DNA of 64,000 nucleotides from Paraspadella gotoi (Eukaryota; Chaetognatha): NCBI GenBank assembly GCA_051294375.1, contig CM119268.1, positions 18,046,066 to 18,110,065 of the forward strand, read 5' to 3'. Shown piece by piece: positions 13,741 to 40,500 of this stretch (position 1 is its first letter; each line of letters starts with the position of its first letter). The notes under the pieces were generated by a model. It saw only the letters and a program-made list of their open reading frames with translations, ran no database searches and was not told where the DNA came from. The position numbers and the translations under genes were made by a program.

Positions 13741-14187
13741 CGTATAAAAAATCACTGCCTATCTCAAATACAATTTCTTTTGAAGAAAAAGACTCCCGCG
13801 ATTCCGCGCCGAACCCATGATCGATCCGGACTCGGAGGCAGAGAGAAAAGACTCGGCCAGCCGGTGACGAGGGTAAGAGAGGAGAGAGAGAGTAAGTTTT
13901 GCCGCCTGCAGCTCCGATCGGATCGACTCTGCCGTCGCGCGGATCCGGGAGACAGCAGAGGAAGACAAGAGGAGTAAGAAGAGCGAGCGAAGTAAGTCGA
14001 AGGCGCGGCGGCGAAAGCGCATCTGGCCGCAGCGCGGTCTGCTCCCGGAGGCCTGCGCTGATACGAGGCTTCTGAGTATTAGCCATGCTCTCTCTTCTCT
14101 CTCTCTCTTTTTTTTTTTTTTTTTTTCTCTTCTTCCTTTTCCTCTTTCTACACTCCACTTTTCCAGCTTTTCCCTCTCTCTCTCTCA

Positions 14188-14218
<31 letters not shown>

Positions 14219-14497
14219 TCTCTCTCTTCTCTTCTGTCTTCCATCTCTCTCTCTTCTCTTTCTCTCTTTCTCTCTCAACCCCTTTTTTCAATTCCCTTCA
14301 TTCTCTTCTTCCTTCTTTCCTCTTTCTACACTCCCAACTTCCCAGGCTCTTTTCTCTCTCCTCTCTCTCTCTCCATCTCTCTCTCTCCCTCTATCCCTCA
14401 TACCCATTTCTGCCGTGAGTATTGGCAAAGCCTACATCAGGTCGTAAAAGATTGAGCATCATTTCTTTCCTTAGCGGTTTCCGTCTACCTTTCCCTT

Positions 14498-15258
14498 CCT
14501 TTTCCCAAGCTTTTCCTCTCGTTTTCCAAGCTTTTTTCTCTCGTTATTTCCCAAGCTTTTTCCTCTTCGTTTCCAAGCTTTCTCCTCTCGTTTCCCAAGC
14601 TTTTCTTCTCGTTTCCCAAGCTTTTTCCTCTCGTTTTCCAAGCTTTTTCCTCTCGTTTTCCAAGCTTTTTCCTCTCGTTTCCCAAGCTTTTTTCCTTCTT
14701 GTTTCCCAAGCTTTTTCCTCTCGTTTTCCAAGCTTCGTTCCTCTCGTTTTCCAAGTTTTTTCCTCTCGTTTTCCAAGCTTTTTTTCCTCATCGTTTCCCA
14801 AGCTTTTTTCTCTCGTTTTTCCCAAGCTTTTTACCTCTCGTTTCCCAAGCTTTTTCCTCTCGTTCCCAAGCTTTTTCTTCTCGTTTCCCAAGCTTTTTCC
14901 TCTCGTTTTCCAAGCTTGTTTCCTCTCGTTTTCCAAGCTTTTTCCTCGTTCCAAGCTTTTTCCTCTTTTTCCCAAGCTTTTTCCTCTCGCTTTCCAAGCT
15001 TTTTCCGTCTCTTCGTTTTCCAAGTTTTTTCCTCTGTTTTCCCAGCTTCCTTCTTCGTTTCCCAGCTTTTTCCTCTTCATTTCTCAAGCTTTTTCCTCTC
15101 GTTTTTTCAAGCTTTTTCCTCATCGTTCTCAAGCTTTTCCTCTCGTTTTTCAAGCTTTTTCCTCTCGTTTTTCAAAGCTTTTTCCTTCTTCGTTGTTCAA
15201 GGCTTTTTTTCCTCACTTTTCTCAAGCTTTTTCCTCTCGTTTCCCAAGCCTTTTTCCA
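14498..15258. repeat. Minisatellite with core CAAGCTTTTTCCTCTCG, copy 1 (about 35 units)
   Basis: Tandem units of about 20-21 bp, each with the core CAAGCTTTTTCCTCTCG and hence an AAGCTT (HindIII) site. Unit length drifts by one base in many places, so all six frames are open for long stretches and give false ORFs. Copy 2 (21565-21895) has only about 16 units. The difference is either a real length variant between haplotypes or a long-read error. Confidence 0.9.
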
Positions 15259-16747
15259 CTTTAATAAGGAGGAATGCCAGTTACCAGTAGCTAAGCAAGT
15301 TTAAATATAAATACTGAAAAACGATTATTTCTTCTACAGGCAGGGACTTTGAATCTAGATAGATACGAAAAAAACTTGTAATATAATCTAAAACGAAGAG
15401 CTATTCAGGTTAATTTATAACATTTTTTCATACTTTATAGAAAAATACTTGACTTTTTTCCTGAAAAAAAGTGACTCCGCGCTTGAGAGCCATTGAGATT
15501 ATTGACTGTTAGAAAATTTCGAAACATAATTTTTAGCGTCAAAATTAACGTCAAGTAGTTTCCAAACTCATAAATGTTATAAATAAAAAATATAAAGTTA
15601 AAAAAAATTACGAGTTTAATCAAGTCTTTTGTATCGCTCCGGATTGAAGTCCTGTAATATTATACCACGCAGAAATTATGTACAGAATTAGAAATCCTAA
15701 ACGTTTTAAATTTTTTTTATTTTTTAAGAAAATTTTATGAATCAAAGTTTTTTTTCTTCAAATCAATGGAAAACTGTTATGTGGTTCCATTCATGCGAGG
15801 TCACGACAGAAAATGATGACAGATAGAACGCTTAGTCCTTTTTTCCCCTTTATCTTCAGCGTTTTTCCGCTAAGAGGACGGGGATTGAACACAAATTGAA
15901 AAATAATAAAGACCATGAGGACATGAGATAATTTTTTAAAATAACAACGGCTACAGACTATATTAATGCATTATAATTAAGGGATAATCACAGGCGAATT
16001 ATACTAAGAACATGCATTTTATTCACATAATGATTTTTATTTTAAAAGAATTTTGACATGGGGAAAACCAAGTTTCGAGAGATATTATTTTAAAAAAATC
16101 AAGTAAATCTTGTTTCCATGCGTATCGTGCACGATCCAAGGATGGAAGCAGAATAAGAAAGAAAATCATAATAAAAATTCCCCACGGAAAGTTTTGCGTG
16201 GAACGAAAATTCGATTTCGAGTCGAGTTTCTTCAAAAACGCATTTCATTGTGTCTTCCATTTCATGTTTCCAGTTTTGTTCGTCAAATAATATTTAATTT
16301 CAATTACTATTTTTGATCCAGAAGGTGACGTTTAACTAAATATTCAAACAAACTCGTTGTTTACTCGGAAAATATTTATGAATATACTGGGGCCTATCTT
16401 TTTATACTATTTATTTCCTAATGAGAGAGCAATTGTTAGCAAACCATAAAGTATTTTTAAAATATTTTAAAACTTTAGGAAACAAAATGATCAAAGTAGT
16501 CAACGTGACTTGGGGTGAAGTTGCCAAGTAACTTTGTGAATCTTTATCAAACTCGTCTTGTCGAAGAAAAATTAACTAAAACAGCGATCGCCGATTCTCC
16601 CAAATTCACAATTCGCTGAACTATTGAAGCTTTCTGACTAACTGACTACTCATCAAAATTCTCGAAAAAACCTTTACATTTTGCCACCATTTTTGCCACT
16701 CTCACTTTGTTCAGCACTCCAGTAAATTTTTGCCGTTCCCCTGCGTC

Positions 16748-17464
16748 ACCATGCGCCCCAACGCCCGCACCGTCAGTCTTGCTACATCTGTAGGCCGCGG
16801 AGTTACGGCACAAAATCCCATCTGCATCCACGAACACCCAGTGTCTTCGTCAAGTGGAAGCGACGAAACGGACTCTTGCCAAGAACATGAGACGCCCTCC
16901 GCCGAAGAGTCCCGACGTCTTTCCGTCGATCGAAGGTGGGCGTATCTGCGTCGCTCGTAAGATGTTAAAGATGAGATCAAGGACGATCGTCCTTTTAAAT
17001 TCGTAAAAAAATAGTTTATAAACATTTTTTTTTGTCATTTATTTTTCTCGTTAATGCTTTTTCGCTTCGCGACTTTATTAAAGTGAGTAATTACAATTTT
17101 TAGGAAAGTGGCAAAAAAACAAAAAAAACTCCAACAACAGCATATAATTATTTTCTTTCTTTTTTCATTCGCGTCCTACTTTTCTGCTAAACCCTTCCGC
17201 CACCTCCACTCCTTGCTTTGCACCTCCAACCCCTTAGCCTTCTGCACCTCATCAACCCTTCCACCCGCCACATCCCCTTTCTAGACCCAACTCCGCGAAT
17301 TGACCTCGAGCGATTCAACAGTCTCGCCCTCGACGCCTCTCCAGCAATTCCAAACTTTGCTGCCCTGCGAGTTTTTTGCTGTCGCACCTTCCTGCTCGAC
17401 CGCCTGCCCGTTCCACAGCGAAACGTGCGGCAAGGGGCAACTTTAGCAATCCGGAAAAAAGGTC
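16748..17464 (+). pseudogene. Frameshifted copy of the first two exons of the C2HC zinc-finger gene
   Basis: This region corresponds to exons 1 and 2 of the intact gene that starts at 23304. The start context and most bases are kept, but insertions and deletions break the frame repeatedly, so the first finger (Cys-x2-Cys...His-x3-Cys) cannot be read through. Fragments such as ICIHE and a DLERFNSLALDA string remain in different frames. The changes are scattered single-base indels, which fits raw-read error in a duplicated contig end better than evolutionary decay. It is not counted as a separate gene. Confidence 0.65.
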
Positions 17465-17606
17465 GAATACTTCGTCCCGGTATTTTTACGAAATTAATCG
17501 AATTATTTCTTGTTTCAACAACGATTTTTTTTTATTATTTATTTTTATTTTTTAAATTAAAATTTCATTGGTATTATCCTATTCCTTTTCGTGTATCTCT
17601 CTCTTT

Positions 17607-17631
17607 NNNNNNNNNNNNNNNNNNNNNNNNN
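17607..17631. other. 25-N gap between the two copies
   Basis: Exactly 25 N. Some long-read gap fillers write a fixed 25-N spacer when the extensions from both sides overlap or overfill the gap. The duplicated sequence on both sides agrees with that. Confidence 0.85.
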
Positions 17632-31692
<14,061 letters not shown>

Positions 31693-32111
31693 ATTTGTTC
31701 TTTAACTTATCTCGTTAAATTGTTTTTGTTGTACCGCTGTTTTATTTTTAACGGAAAATAAAATATTAATATTATAATCATTTTTTGGGCAGGTAATCAT
31801 GAAAAGCTAGAAATAGATAGAGATGAATGAAACTAGAAAGGAAATAAGAAAAATAATAAGAGTTAGACTAATGGAATTGTGGAGCTGGAAAATCATTGTT
31901 AATATACATTTTCATTGTGGCAATAAGGGCCGATCACTGATAAACAGATATGAATCGGTGATAGCGAGACGTCAATCCTCGATAAACTGATAATGAGTAA
32001 AACCTCTGAGACGATCTTGAGTAAGTCTCACCGTCTCAGTCTGGCTTTTTTAAAAACTGTTATTAAATAAAGTTAAAGTCCCTCGAATAAATGAAAGGTT
32101 AAAAAATCAAA

Positions 32112-33233
32112 ATGAGTCGTTCGCTTCTATTAAGCATCGTCGTTGTTGTCGTCGTCCTAACCGGAAATCTCTCGGCAACGGATCCGTCGCGTCCGGTTTT
32201 GCCGGAACAGTTCCACGCCGTCGTGGAATGGAATGACGCTGGGAACAAGAAGACGGTGTTGATGGAGGAGTGGTACGACGAGCATCGAAAAAAGGGTGAG
32301 AGGCCATTATTATTTATCAGTGACTTTTATTGTTATTGTAATTTTTCATTTTTATTTGGAATAAGTTTGGGCCTAAATTATATAAAAATCGTTGTATGTT
32401 AATTAAACCAATAACATTTTTGAATCCCGGTTGGACTTGTCTTTCAGGCGATGCCCAAAATGTTTAAAAATGTTTATAGGATAATGGCCTAATTAACATT
32501 TTGTCGTGACGACGGGTCCATCTCCTTCAATGTTGAACTGATCATGAAAATTAAAAGCAATGATAAATAAATTAATTAAGTTAAAGCAAGTTCTCAAGAA
32601 AAAGGACGCCAACTCGTAAANNNNNNNNNNATAGGATAATGGCCTATTTAACATTTTGTCGTAACAACGGGTCCATCTCCTTCAATGTTTAACTGATCAT
32701 GAAAATTAAAAGCAATGATAAATAAATAACTTAATTAAGTTAAAACAAGTTCTCAAGAAAAAGGACGCCAACTCGTAAAGTGTTTTATAACAATGTGACT
32801 GTATACAGTAGTAGTGTATACAGTAAACCGTTTTTCATACTCCATTCTCCGAAAATTATCCACAAATATGTGATCAAAAATTGATCACATTTCTATTTGC
32901 GCCCACACTTTCCCATTTCCCTCCTTTCTCTACTGCTCCGACTCTTGACTCTCCACACTCCCACATTAACTCCATCTCCTCCACACACACCAGCCACTCT
33001 CGCCACCCTCGACGACGGATTCCAGTTCGACCGCCTCTTGGACTTCAACACCCGCGAGATCTTCGAGATCACCGACGGCCTTTGCGCCGTCGTGAACATG
33101 AGCGACTCTCACGACGCTGGGATCTTCGGCAAAGGAGGAGAGATGCTCAGTCCATCAGGAGTTTTGAGGTCGGTCCGTCGAGCTGCGCCTATCTCACTCA
33201 CTATCTCTCTGTTTACGTCTCTCTGTGTTAGTT

Positions 33234-33332
<99 letters not shown>

Positions 33333-36300
33333 CTCCTTTTTTTAGATTGCTTTTTTTCTTCGATTCTGTTACTCTTTCTCTCCTTCCTCCATCTCCTTCG
33401 CCTAATTTATCCCTGCTCCATTCTTCCTCACCCTTTCTCTCCTCACCCTCAGGTTCGGCGGTGACCTTTTCGAGACCTACCTCGGAGCCGGCGTCGTCCG
33501 CTCAATCCCCTGCCACATCTGGGAACACTCCGGCGCCGCCCCTGAGCTCAACATAGACAAGCTCAACATCGTGTGGTACTTCTCTGACCCCGAAAAGTGG
33601 ACGGCGGCTATTGGGGCTTCGAGTGTGCCAGTCAGGGCCGTGTGGACGGGAGAAAAGGTCGGGGAAATTGGTAAGTGGAGTGGAGCTGGGAAGGGGAGAG
33701 AAGGTCGGGGAAATTGGTAAGTGGAGTGGAGCTGGGAACGGGAGAGAAGGTCGGGGAAATTGGTAAGTGGGGTGGAGCTGGGAGAAAATCGGTTGAGTTG
33801 GAAGACGATTTGGGTCACTGAAAATAAAGTGGTGAATTGGAAAGTGAAAAGAATGAAAGTTTGATAGTTAAGCCGAACGTCGGTGGTAGTTTTGGACTTC
33901 AAATTATTTTCGTGGAACAAAAATTATCTTTCATGAAATTGGTCTTACTAGTACCTAAGACAATCTACAAAAATGAAAAATAAAAACTAAAAGTGAGAAA
34001 TTAGGAACTAAAAGATGTGATGCAGAATTCTGATTTTCCTCTTTTCGATTTCGTAAAACAGTAGTAAAAAGTTACACAAAGATGACACAAGAACTGTTTC
34101 TTAGCAAGCATTGCAGGTTTTGACGCAAAGCTTGATCATGTCATGATCTTGGCAAGCATTAGGTAAAATCCGACGCCACAGCATGCACCGTTCCAATCCC
34201 ATGGCATCGACGCATCCGCCTTTGACGGCAAAAATATAAATTTGTAAATGGGAAAAGATAATTTAAGCGCTTTAGTTTTTTGTTCCTTTCTTAGTTCCGT
34301 TCTGTCAACGCAAATGTTTATGTACGTAGTATGTACTTACATGTCCCGCAAGTTCTTTTGCATTGAACCCTCATCTCGGCCCCACGGACGGGATCTTTGC
34401 AGACCTGGGCACCTAAAGCAATGCACAAGTCTGGCTCGGATCCGTGACATGTTATCCCTCCGTTGTGGCAGGAGTTGTGTTAATAATCCTGATTTCACCG
34501 GAAACTTTGTTTTAGACATTAGAGTAAAAGCCCGATTTTTTTACTACGTTTCTAAGTGCCACCTCTGTGCGGATTTTTTTAAATTAAATTTAGACGTAAA
34601 AGGATAAAATACACAAATATAACAATAATCATTTAATACTTAAATTTTAAAAAAGCAGTTAACGAGTACCTTTTCTTATCGACCGTTGATATCGCCTTTC
34701 AATTTGGATTGTAGCCACTGACTAGAAAAATCGTTGTTGTCGTTAAAATCGCGAGAAAAATCGACGACTTCATGTTGATTCTGGTTTTTTCGCTTCCTTT
34801 TCGTATTTAGTTTTTCTACGTATTTTATTGGTTGTTTCCTTTAACTATGATGGGAATAAATTATCTTTTTTTCAGTTCTTTTTACCTCTGCGGGCAGTCA
34901 AGACTAAAGAGAAAACCTTTTTTGGTTATTTTGTAATAAAATTAATTGAAAGTAAGAGACGTTGCTTGCTCCGTCGTTTAAAAGTTAAAAGTCATCTGAT
35001 GAAAGCCAAAAAGTTCAATTAAATTAACTATGCAGTTAATTGAACAAAGTTTTACGAACTCGTAAATTTTTTTTTCTTCTTTTATCATTTACAAGATAGT
35101 AAGTAATGTTGTCAATAGTTGGAAATCGTTTTATTGAACGAAAAGCATTAAATAAGGATTCATTTCATTCACAAGATAAGAAAGTGCTCTAAAAGAGTCG
35201 CCGCGCGCGATCAACAGACTCCACAGGTTTTTTCGCACATCCTCGCGATGTCGGGCATCCCGCACGAATTCGGTCTCCTCTCCATCAGATACGGACATGA
35301 CATTCCCATGGCGTCGGCACAATCGCCTGATATAAAAATATTACGTTTAAATATATTAAATGTAAAAAAATAAATAACTAGTACAAAGTACACCTACTAC
35401 ATACTCTTAGAATTAATTCTTGAGAAAGATTTCATAATATTTCAATTTGGGAAAAAGCAGTTTCCTTCATAGAGCGAAATAAGGTGAAATAATTATTGGA
35501 CTCACAGAAATTGCAAGTTTTCTTGCAATTGATCTTCATGCCGACTTCGTAGAAAGGCTGTTCACATTTGTCTGTTCCGGCCAGAGCGCACTCCTCTGGT
35601 TTCGCGTCGACGCACTCGGAAGCTTAAGTTTGGTAATTTTGAAAACAAAAGACGAGGAATTTTTGAAAGAAAAAAGTTTAATAGGCACAATTACTCTAAG
35701 ATTGACAATTTATCGTTATCTAATTATTCTAATTTCGCAATGTGACTTTAACCATGTTCTCATTTTTGTGAAGCATCTTTTATTCTGTACCTTAGAATAT
35801 ATCTCGCTCCGCGCTTTTATCGTCTCTTTCTTTGTCTATATTTTTTCCCTTTTTGTTATGAAAATTGAAAATTTATTTTGTTTCACTCCATTTTGTTTTT
35901 GAATCAAACTGTTTGATTTTCCCTGCTTTTCACTTTGAGATCCTTAATTGAAATTGAAAACTTACCTTCTCTTTTGCTTGAACGCAAAATGTCTGCCAAA
36001 TGGAAAAGTTCCAATCCCTCAGCCGTAAAAATCGTTAACAGTAAAATAGCGGATAAAGTTACCAACTTCATGGTAATTTTTTGATAGCGTATTTATTTTG
36101 TCGGTAGAATTAATGGGGAAAAGCCGAGTCGTGGACAGCTCGCTTTTTAAAATATTGACCCTCAAGGAATTCCGAGAAAATCGATCGACCGCCATTGAAA
36201 GACAGTCAACCTGATTAAAACAAATGACGTTAAAGCATACTTTGGGACATACTATCGACATTAGTAAAAACCCACTTTTTGGCCGTCCCTATTTTACAAC

Positions 36301-37516
36301 TAACTTTTTTGTTATGTAAACATTTGTTTTCATCGCCAGAAATCAAAACCCTTTCACCGTCCATAAATAAGAGTTGTCGCCTTCACTGTACCTTAAATCG
36401 GTTAAATTGATTCAATTAAGCATACTAAACAGTTTCAGGGAAATATTTTAGTGGCCGAGTTATAAGAGGCGAATTTATTTTTATCAATTTATGCCCAAGA
36501 AAGTTCCATTTCCGCTCGAGTCATAGAAATGTAGTCATACGCGTACGTAGTCAATGAATTTCCTCTTTCTTTCTTTTTTCTTTTTAGTCTTGATTTCTTG
36601 CTTTCATTTTCTTGTTTTATTTTCCTTGTTTCCTTGGGTTTTTTCTTTGTTTTCCTTGTTTTCTATCCTTATCTCTTTTAGTTTTCCTAAATCAATTTTA
36701 ATTTAATCAACGAAGCAGTAAATATCCGACTGGCGCGAACTGAACGAAACCTGTTTTGAGCCTTTTGATCGCGATAGAGACAGAGAGACAGAGAGAAAGA
36801 GAGAGACAGAGAGAGACGAATTCTTTTGCTGTTAATGAATGACGAAAAGGGACAAAATACAACAGACGTGATAAGGAAAGGTGATCTGATTAAAAAGAGG
36901 TTATCGTTTTTTTACCGTTTCCAAACTGTCAAACGCCGATGAAGGCTTGAACTCAAAGCCGAAACATGTCCGTTTTAATGTTAAATAAAAATCGTTGTAA
37001 AACTTCAAACTTTGCCAATCTCTAATACAATTCGAAACAATGAAAAACAAAGGATTATTACACTAGTTTCCATTAAAAAAAAACCCTTTATTTTTTGACT
37101 CGTTTAAATTTTTCAGTATCGAAATTTTAACGACTTTTTCGCAGCACTAAGAATTTTTGTCCAAAAATGCCGAACTACCGCCTTCACTACTTCAAAACCG
37201 CGGGAAGAGCAGAAGTCGCTCGGTTGGTCTTCCACGCCGCGGGTCAGGAGTACGAGGAGGTCTACTACGGGTGAGTTCCCGATCGTCAAACGAGGAAACG
37301 TGACGTAAATATGAAACAAATTCATGCATTTGCCCTCTCCTTTACTCTCAGAGAAGGGACTGACCGAAAGTGGGACAACGACGCCAAAAAGGTGATGCCG
37401 TTGGGTCAGATGCCTGTCCTGGAGGTCGATGGTCAACTCTTCTGTCAAAGCGGAAGCATCGCCAGATATTTGGCCTCCAAATTTGGATTTATGGGAAAGA
37501 ACGCGGAGGAGGTAGA

Positions 37517-37585
<69 letters not shown>

Positions 37586-40500
37586 CAGAGACAGACAAAC
37601 AGACACTGATACTAGTGAAAGAAGGGAAGAAGTTTCAAGAGTAACAAAGCTGTTCATTTTTTTCCAGGCGATTTTCGTTGACATGGTTCACGAGACTTTG
37701 TATAATGACCTCGGGTCAAAACTCGTCGGTCTTTATTACGAGAAAGACGAAGAGAAAAAAAAGGAGATTCGAGAGAAACTCACAAAGGTATTTGAAACCA
37801 TTAATTTAACATTTAATAAATATTAAAAAGAAACCAATAGTCTAGTTAAAGCATTCATTATTTTCTTTTAAATATCTAGGAATTCGATGATGTCCTAACG
37901 AAAATGTCAGGATGGGTGAAGGGAGATTTTTTCCTCGGAGATCAAATGTCGTTGGCAGATATCGCGATGGCAGCCTCAAGGTAGAAAAAAAAATAATTGA
38001 TAATAAAAATTTATATAAATTAAAAATATAAAATTTCACTCTTCCCCTCGTCAGTCAAGTTAAAAACCTCCTTCCTGACATATCGATGCCGTCGAACTTG
38101 TTGAAGATCGTGGAGAAAGTGGAAGCCCAGGAAGGGATTGCCAAGTATCGTCAGTCGCAGTCCTCGCCATGAAGGAGACTGGCGACGAGAGACTGGCGTC
38201 GGTGCCATAGTCTAAAGCGGCGTCTTCAGCTTCGTTAACGTCTCCATTTTAAACTCTGATTATTGCGTTATTTTAAAGAAATAGATTTTGCTACACCGGT
38301 TTCAATAAATGAATTCGTTAAAATACAAGAAACAAGATAAACAAATTTACATGTATTTAATTGTAAAATTAATGAATTAAATCGATATCAATCATCTGAA
38401 TTTGATTTATTTTCACAAAATTAGATTACGTAAGAATAGTAAATTGAAGTAAAGTTTTTGAATAAATTACAATTATATTAATATAATTTAAAGTAAATAA
38501 ATCATAACCCTATTGCTTCATTCACTATCCGCTCGAAACGCGTTTTTTTATCTCCATGGAAACGATTGATCAACAATACAAAACATCGTCGAAAAAAATC
38601 GTTGAAAAACTTTTTTCTTTTTGCATTTTAATCTTTTTTTCTTTTTTTCCACGATTTTTATTTCATTCTTTTTTGCGAAATGAAGAGCATTGCGTTCATC
38701 GTCTTTGTGGTCGTCATTGTAGTCGGCGAGGCTTCCATCGCTAGGAAGGTAAAAAAAATAGGAAAAGACTGAAGGGATCTTTTGAAGGGTGATTTCACAG
38801 CATGACACAATTTAATTGTAATCTAACTACGTTTGTTTCGCAGACTCGTCGTGCGGATTGCGGTGGTAGTTGCCAGACGCCCTTCGATTGCAAGTATCCC
38901 TGTCCGTATTGTTCAGCACTAGGACTCTGCGAGGAGCAGCAATGCTTCCTGCCGTGCAATTCCCAAGAAGATTGCTCGAAGTCCACCTTCTGCAATATTT
39001 GCAAAGATGGTTTCTGCAGGCATTTGCATTTATCTTCGCATTCTATACAGCACCGCAGAATGTCCACCGGCTGCGGCGATTCCTGCTCTTCGGATTCCGA
39101 CTGTACTTTCATCTGTCGCTCCTGCAGAAACGGCGTCTGCGCCGGCGGTATTCCTCCGCTGCAGTAGAACAGGAGAGAGCTGCAGCGATGTTTTTTTTAC
39201 AATTTTTACAATCTCGGATGAAAAGAATAATGATTTTTATTTTCTTACTTGAAGTAATTGTTTTTTGAAATAAAAAAAAAAAACATTTTTCTCGAGCTGA
39301 AAAAAAAAAAACACGTTTATTATTTTTAAATTTTTCTCCTTTAAGTTTAAGCTACTAGGCCTTTCTTTGTTTGACATGCATAGTTGGATAGTTGTAAATA
39401 TAAAGAAATGAACGCTCAAGTTCGAAACGGAGATAATAGCAATAATTGAGAAAAAAAAAAAACAACAACAAAAAAACCAAAAAATTAAAAAAACAATGTG
39501 TATCAATGTAATGAAAAAGTCAAAAGTGTTTGAATAAGGAAAGATTACGGAATATCATCAGTCTGCTGATTAGCTCGTTTCGGTTTATTAGAAATGATTC
39601 AATATCACCACCGAGTTTTACGTAAATAAATGAGAACAGATGCAGTAAACGCCGCATTCACTATTGTGTATTAATTCATTTTAAATACGTAATATGTAAC
39701 GGATTGAGGGAGAGAGGGAGTTAAATGGAGATAAATGGAGGAGAGCGGGATCCAATCCGTGATGCGATTCTCCGCGAATCGCATTCTCCGCCAACTGCGA
39801 AGTTCGGAGAACTAGCAAAAGAGCGAGAGGGAGAGAGACAGAGAAATAGAGGGACGAGAAGATATATAAGTCAAGGAGGAAAAGGAGAGAGAGAAAAAGT
39901 GAGAAAGAGAAACGGTACCACCACGCAACTTATCGTAAAAATATTTAACTGTTCACCTACTTGTAATAAAAGAAATAAAATCAAAAAACCTCCAACGAAT
40001 TTTCTTCTAAAAACTACAAAGTCGAGATTGAATCCTCCGAGCGAGCGAGTTGTTTGTAGCGTCATATGCTACAAATAATACTGATCTTTCCCTCCGTCAG
40101 CGTGATTTCAAAATAAGAGATCTCGTACCTATAAAACTTTTCCTCCGCCAAATTCTCGAATTTTGAAATTCATCCTCGTATCCCTCAAAGGCATCCGTTC
40201 TCCCATCTCCTACTCCTACGACTACGTACAATGGGAGCCGGGCGTGACGGGCGATCGGGGGGCCTTCCAGACCCCACCGGGCATATTTTGTCCGAACAGG
40301 ATGAACACGAAGCCGATGCCGACGTTGCCCGACCAGTTCGTCGTCACGATCGAGGAGGTGAAGGCCGACAGGATGATCAAGGTGAGTCAGTGAGGTGGAA
40401 CTTGGGGCTCTATTTTCCCAAAGAGATACATTTCTGCTCTTGATCCTCGAACTTAATTTTAAGCAAAATGTCTAAACATGATCTCTTCTTGTCGTTCACG

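Larger units (their letters stand above)
10531..17530. repeat. Copy 1 of a duplicated block of about 7 kb (likely assembly duplication)
   Basis: This block matches 17632-24080 in the same orientation. From about 11205 to 14095 the copies look identical wherever I compared them, at a constant offset of 7027 (for example 12491 with 19518, and 13175 with 20202). To the right of the core the copies differ by many single-base insertions and deletions, and copy 1 carries the damage in the coding exons. A 25-N gap (17607-17631) separates them. This is what is expected when two contig ends that overlap are extended with uncorrected long reads and not merged. A real recent tandem duplication is less likely but not excluded. 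Confidence 0.8.

Noticed and set aside
14498-15258. CRISPR-like array of short regularly spaced repeats
   Set aside because: Units are contiguous with no unique spacers, and the DNA is animal. It is a minisatellite.
14422-15264. 280-codon ORF of Phe/Ser/Lys/Leu repeats, with matching ORFs on the other strand
   Set aside because: It is a translation of the 20-21 bp minisatellite. All frames are open because the unit lacks stops.
16748-17464. A second functional zinc-finger gene
   Set aside because: Its exons are broken by scattered single-base indels, and the whole block duplicates 23.2-24.0 kb next to a 25-N gap.
32112-33720. A separate short LolA-like gene ending just after exon 3
   Set aside because: The frame after exon 3 soon hits a stop in repeat DNA, whereas splicing to 40191 restores a phase-matched protein with the expected YSYDY and FCPNR continuation.
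34248-34607. 119-codon plus-strand ORF with Cys residues
   Set aside because: It lies opposite the double-ShKT gene B; the minus strand has the signal peptide, Cys spacing and phase-consistent splice sites.
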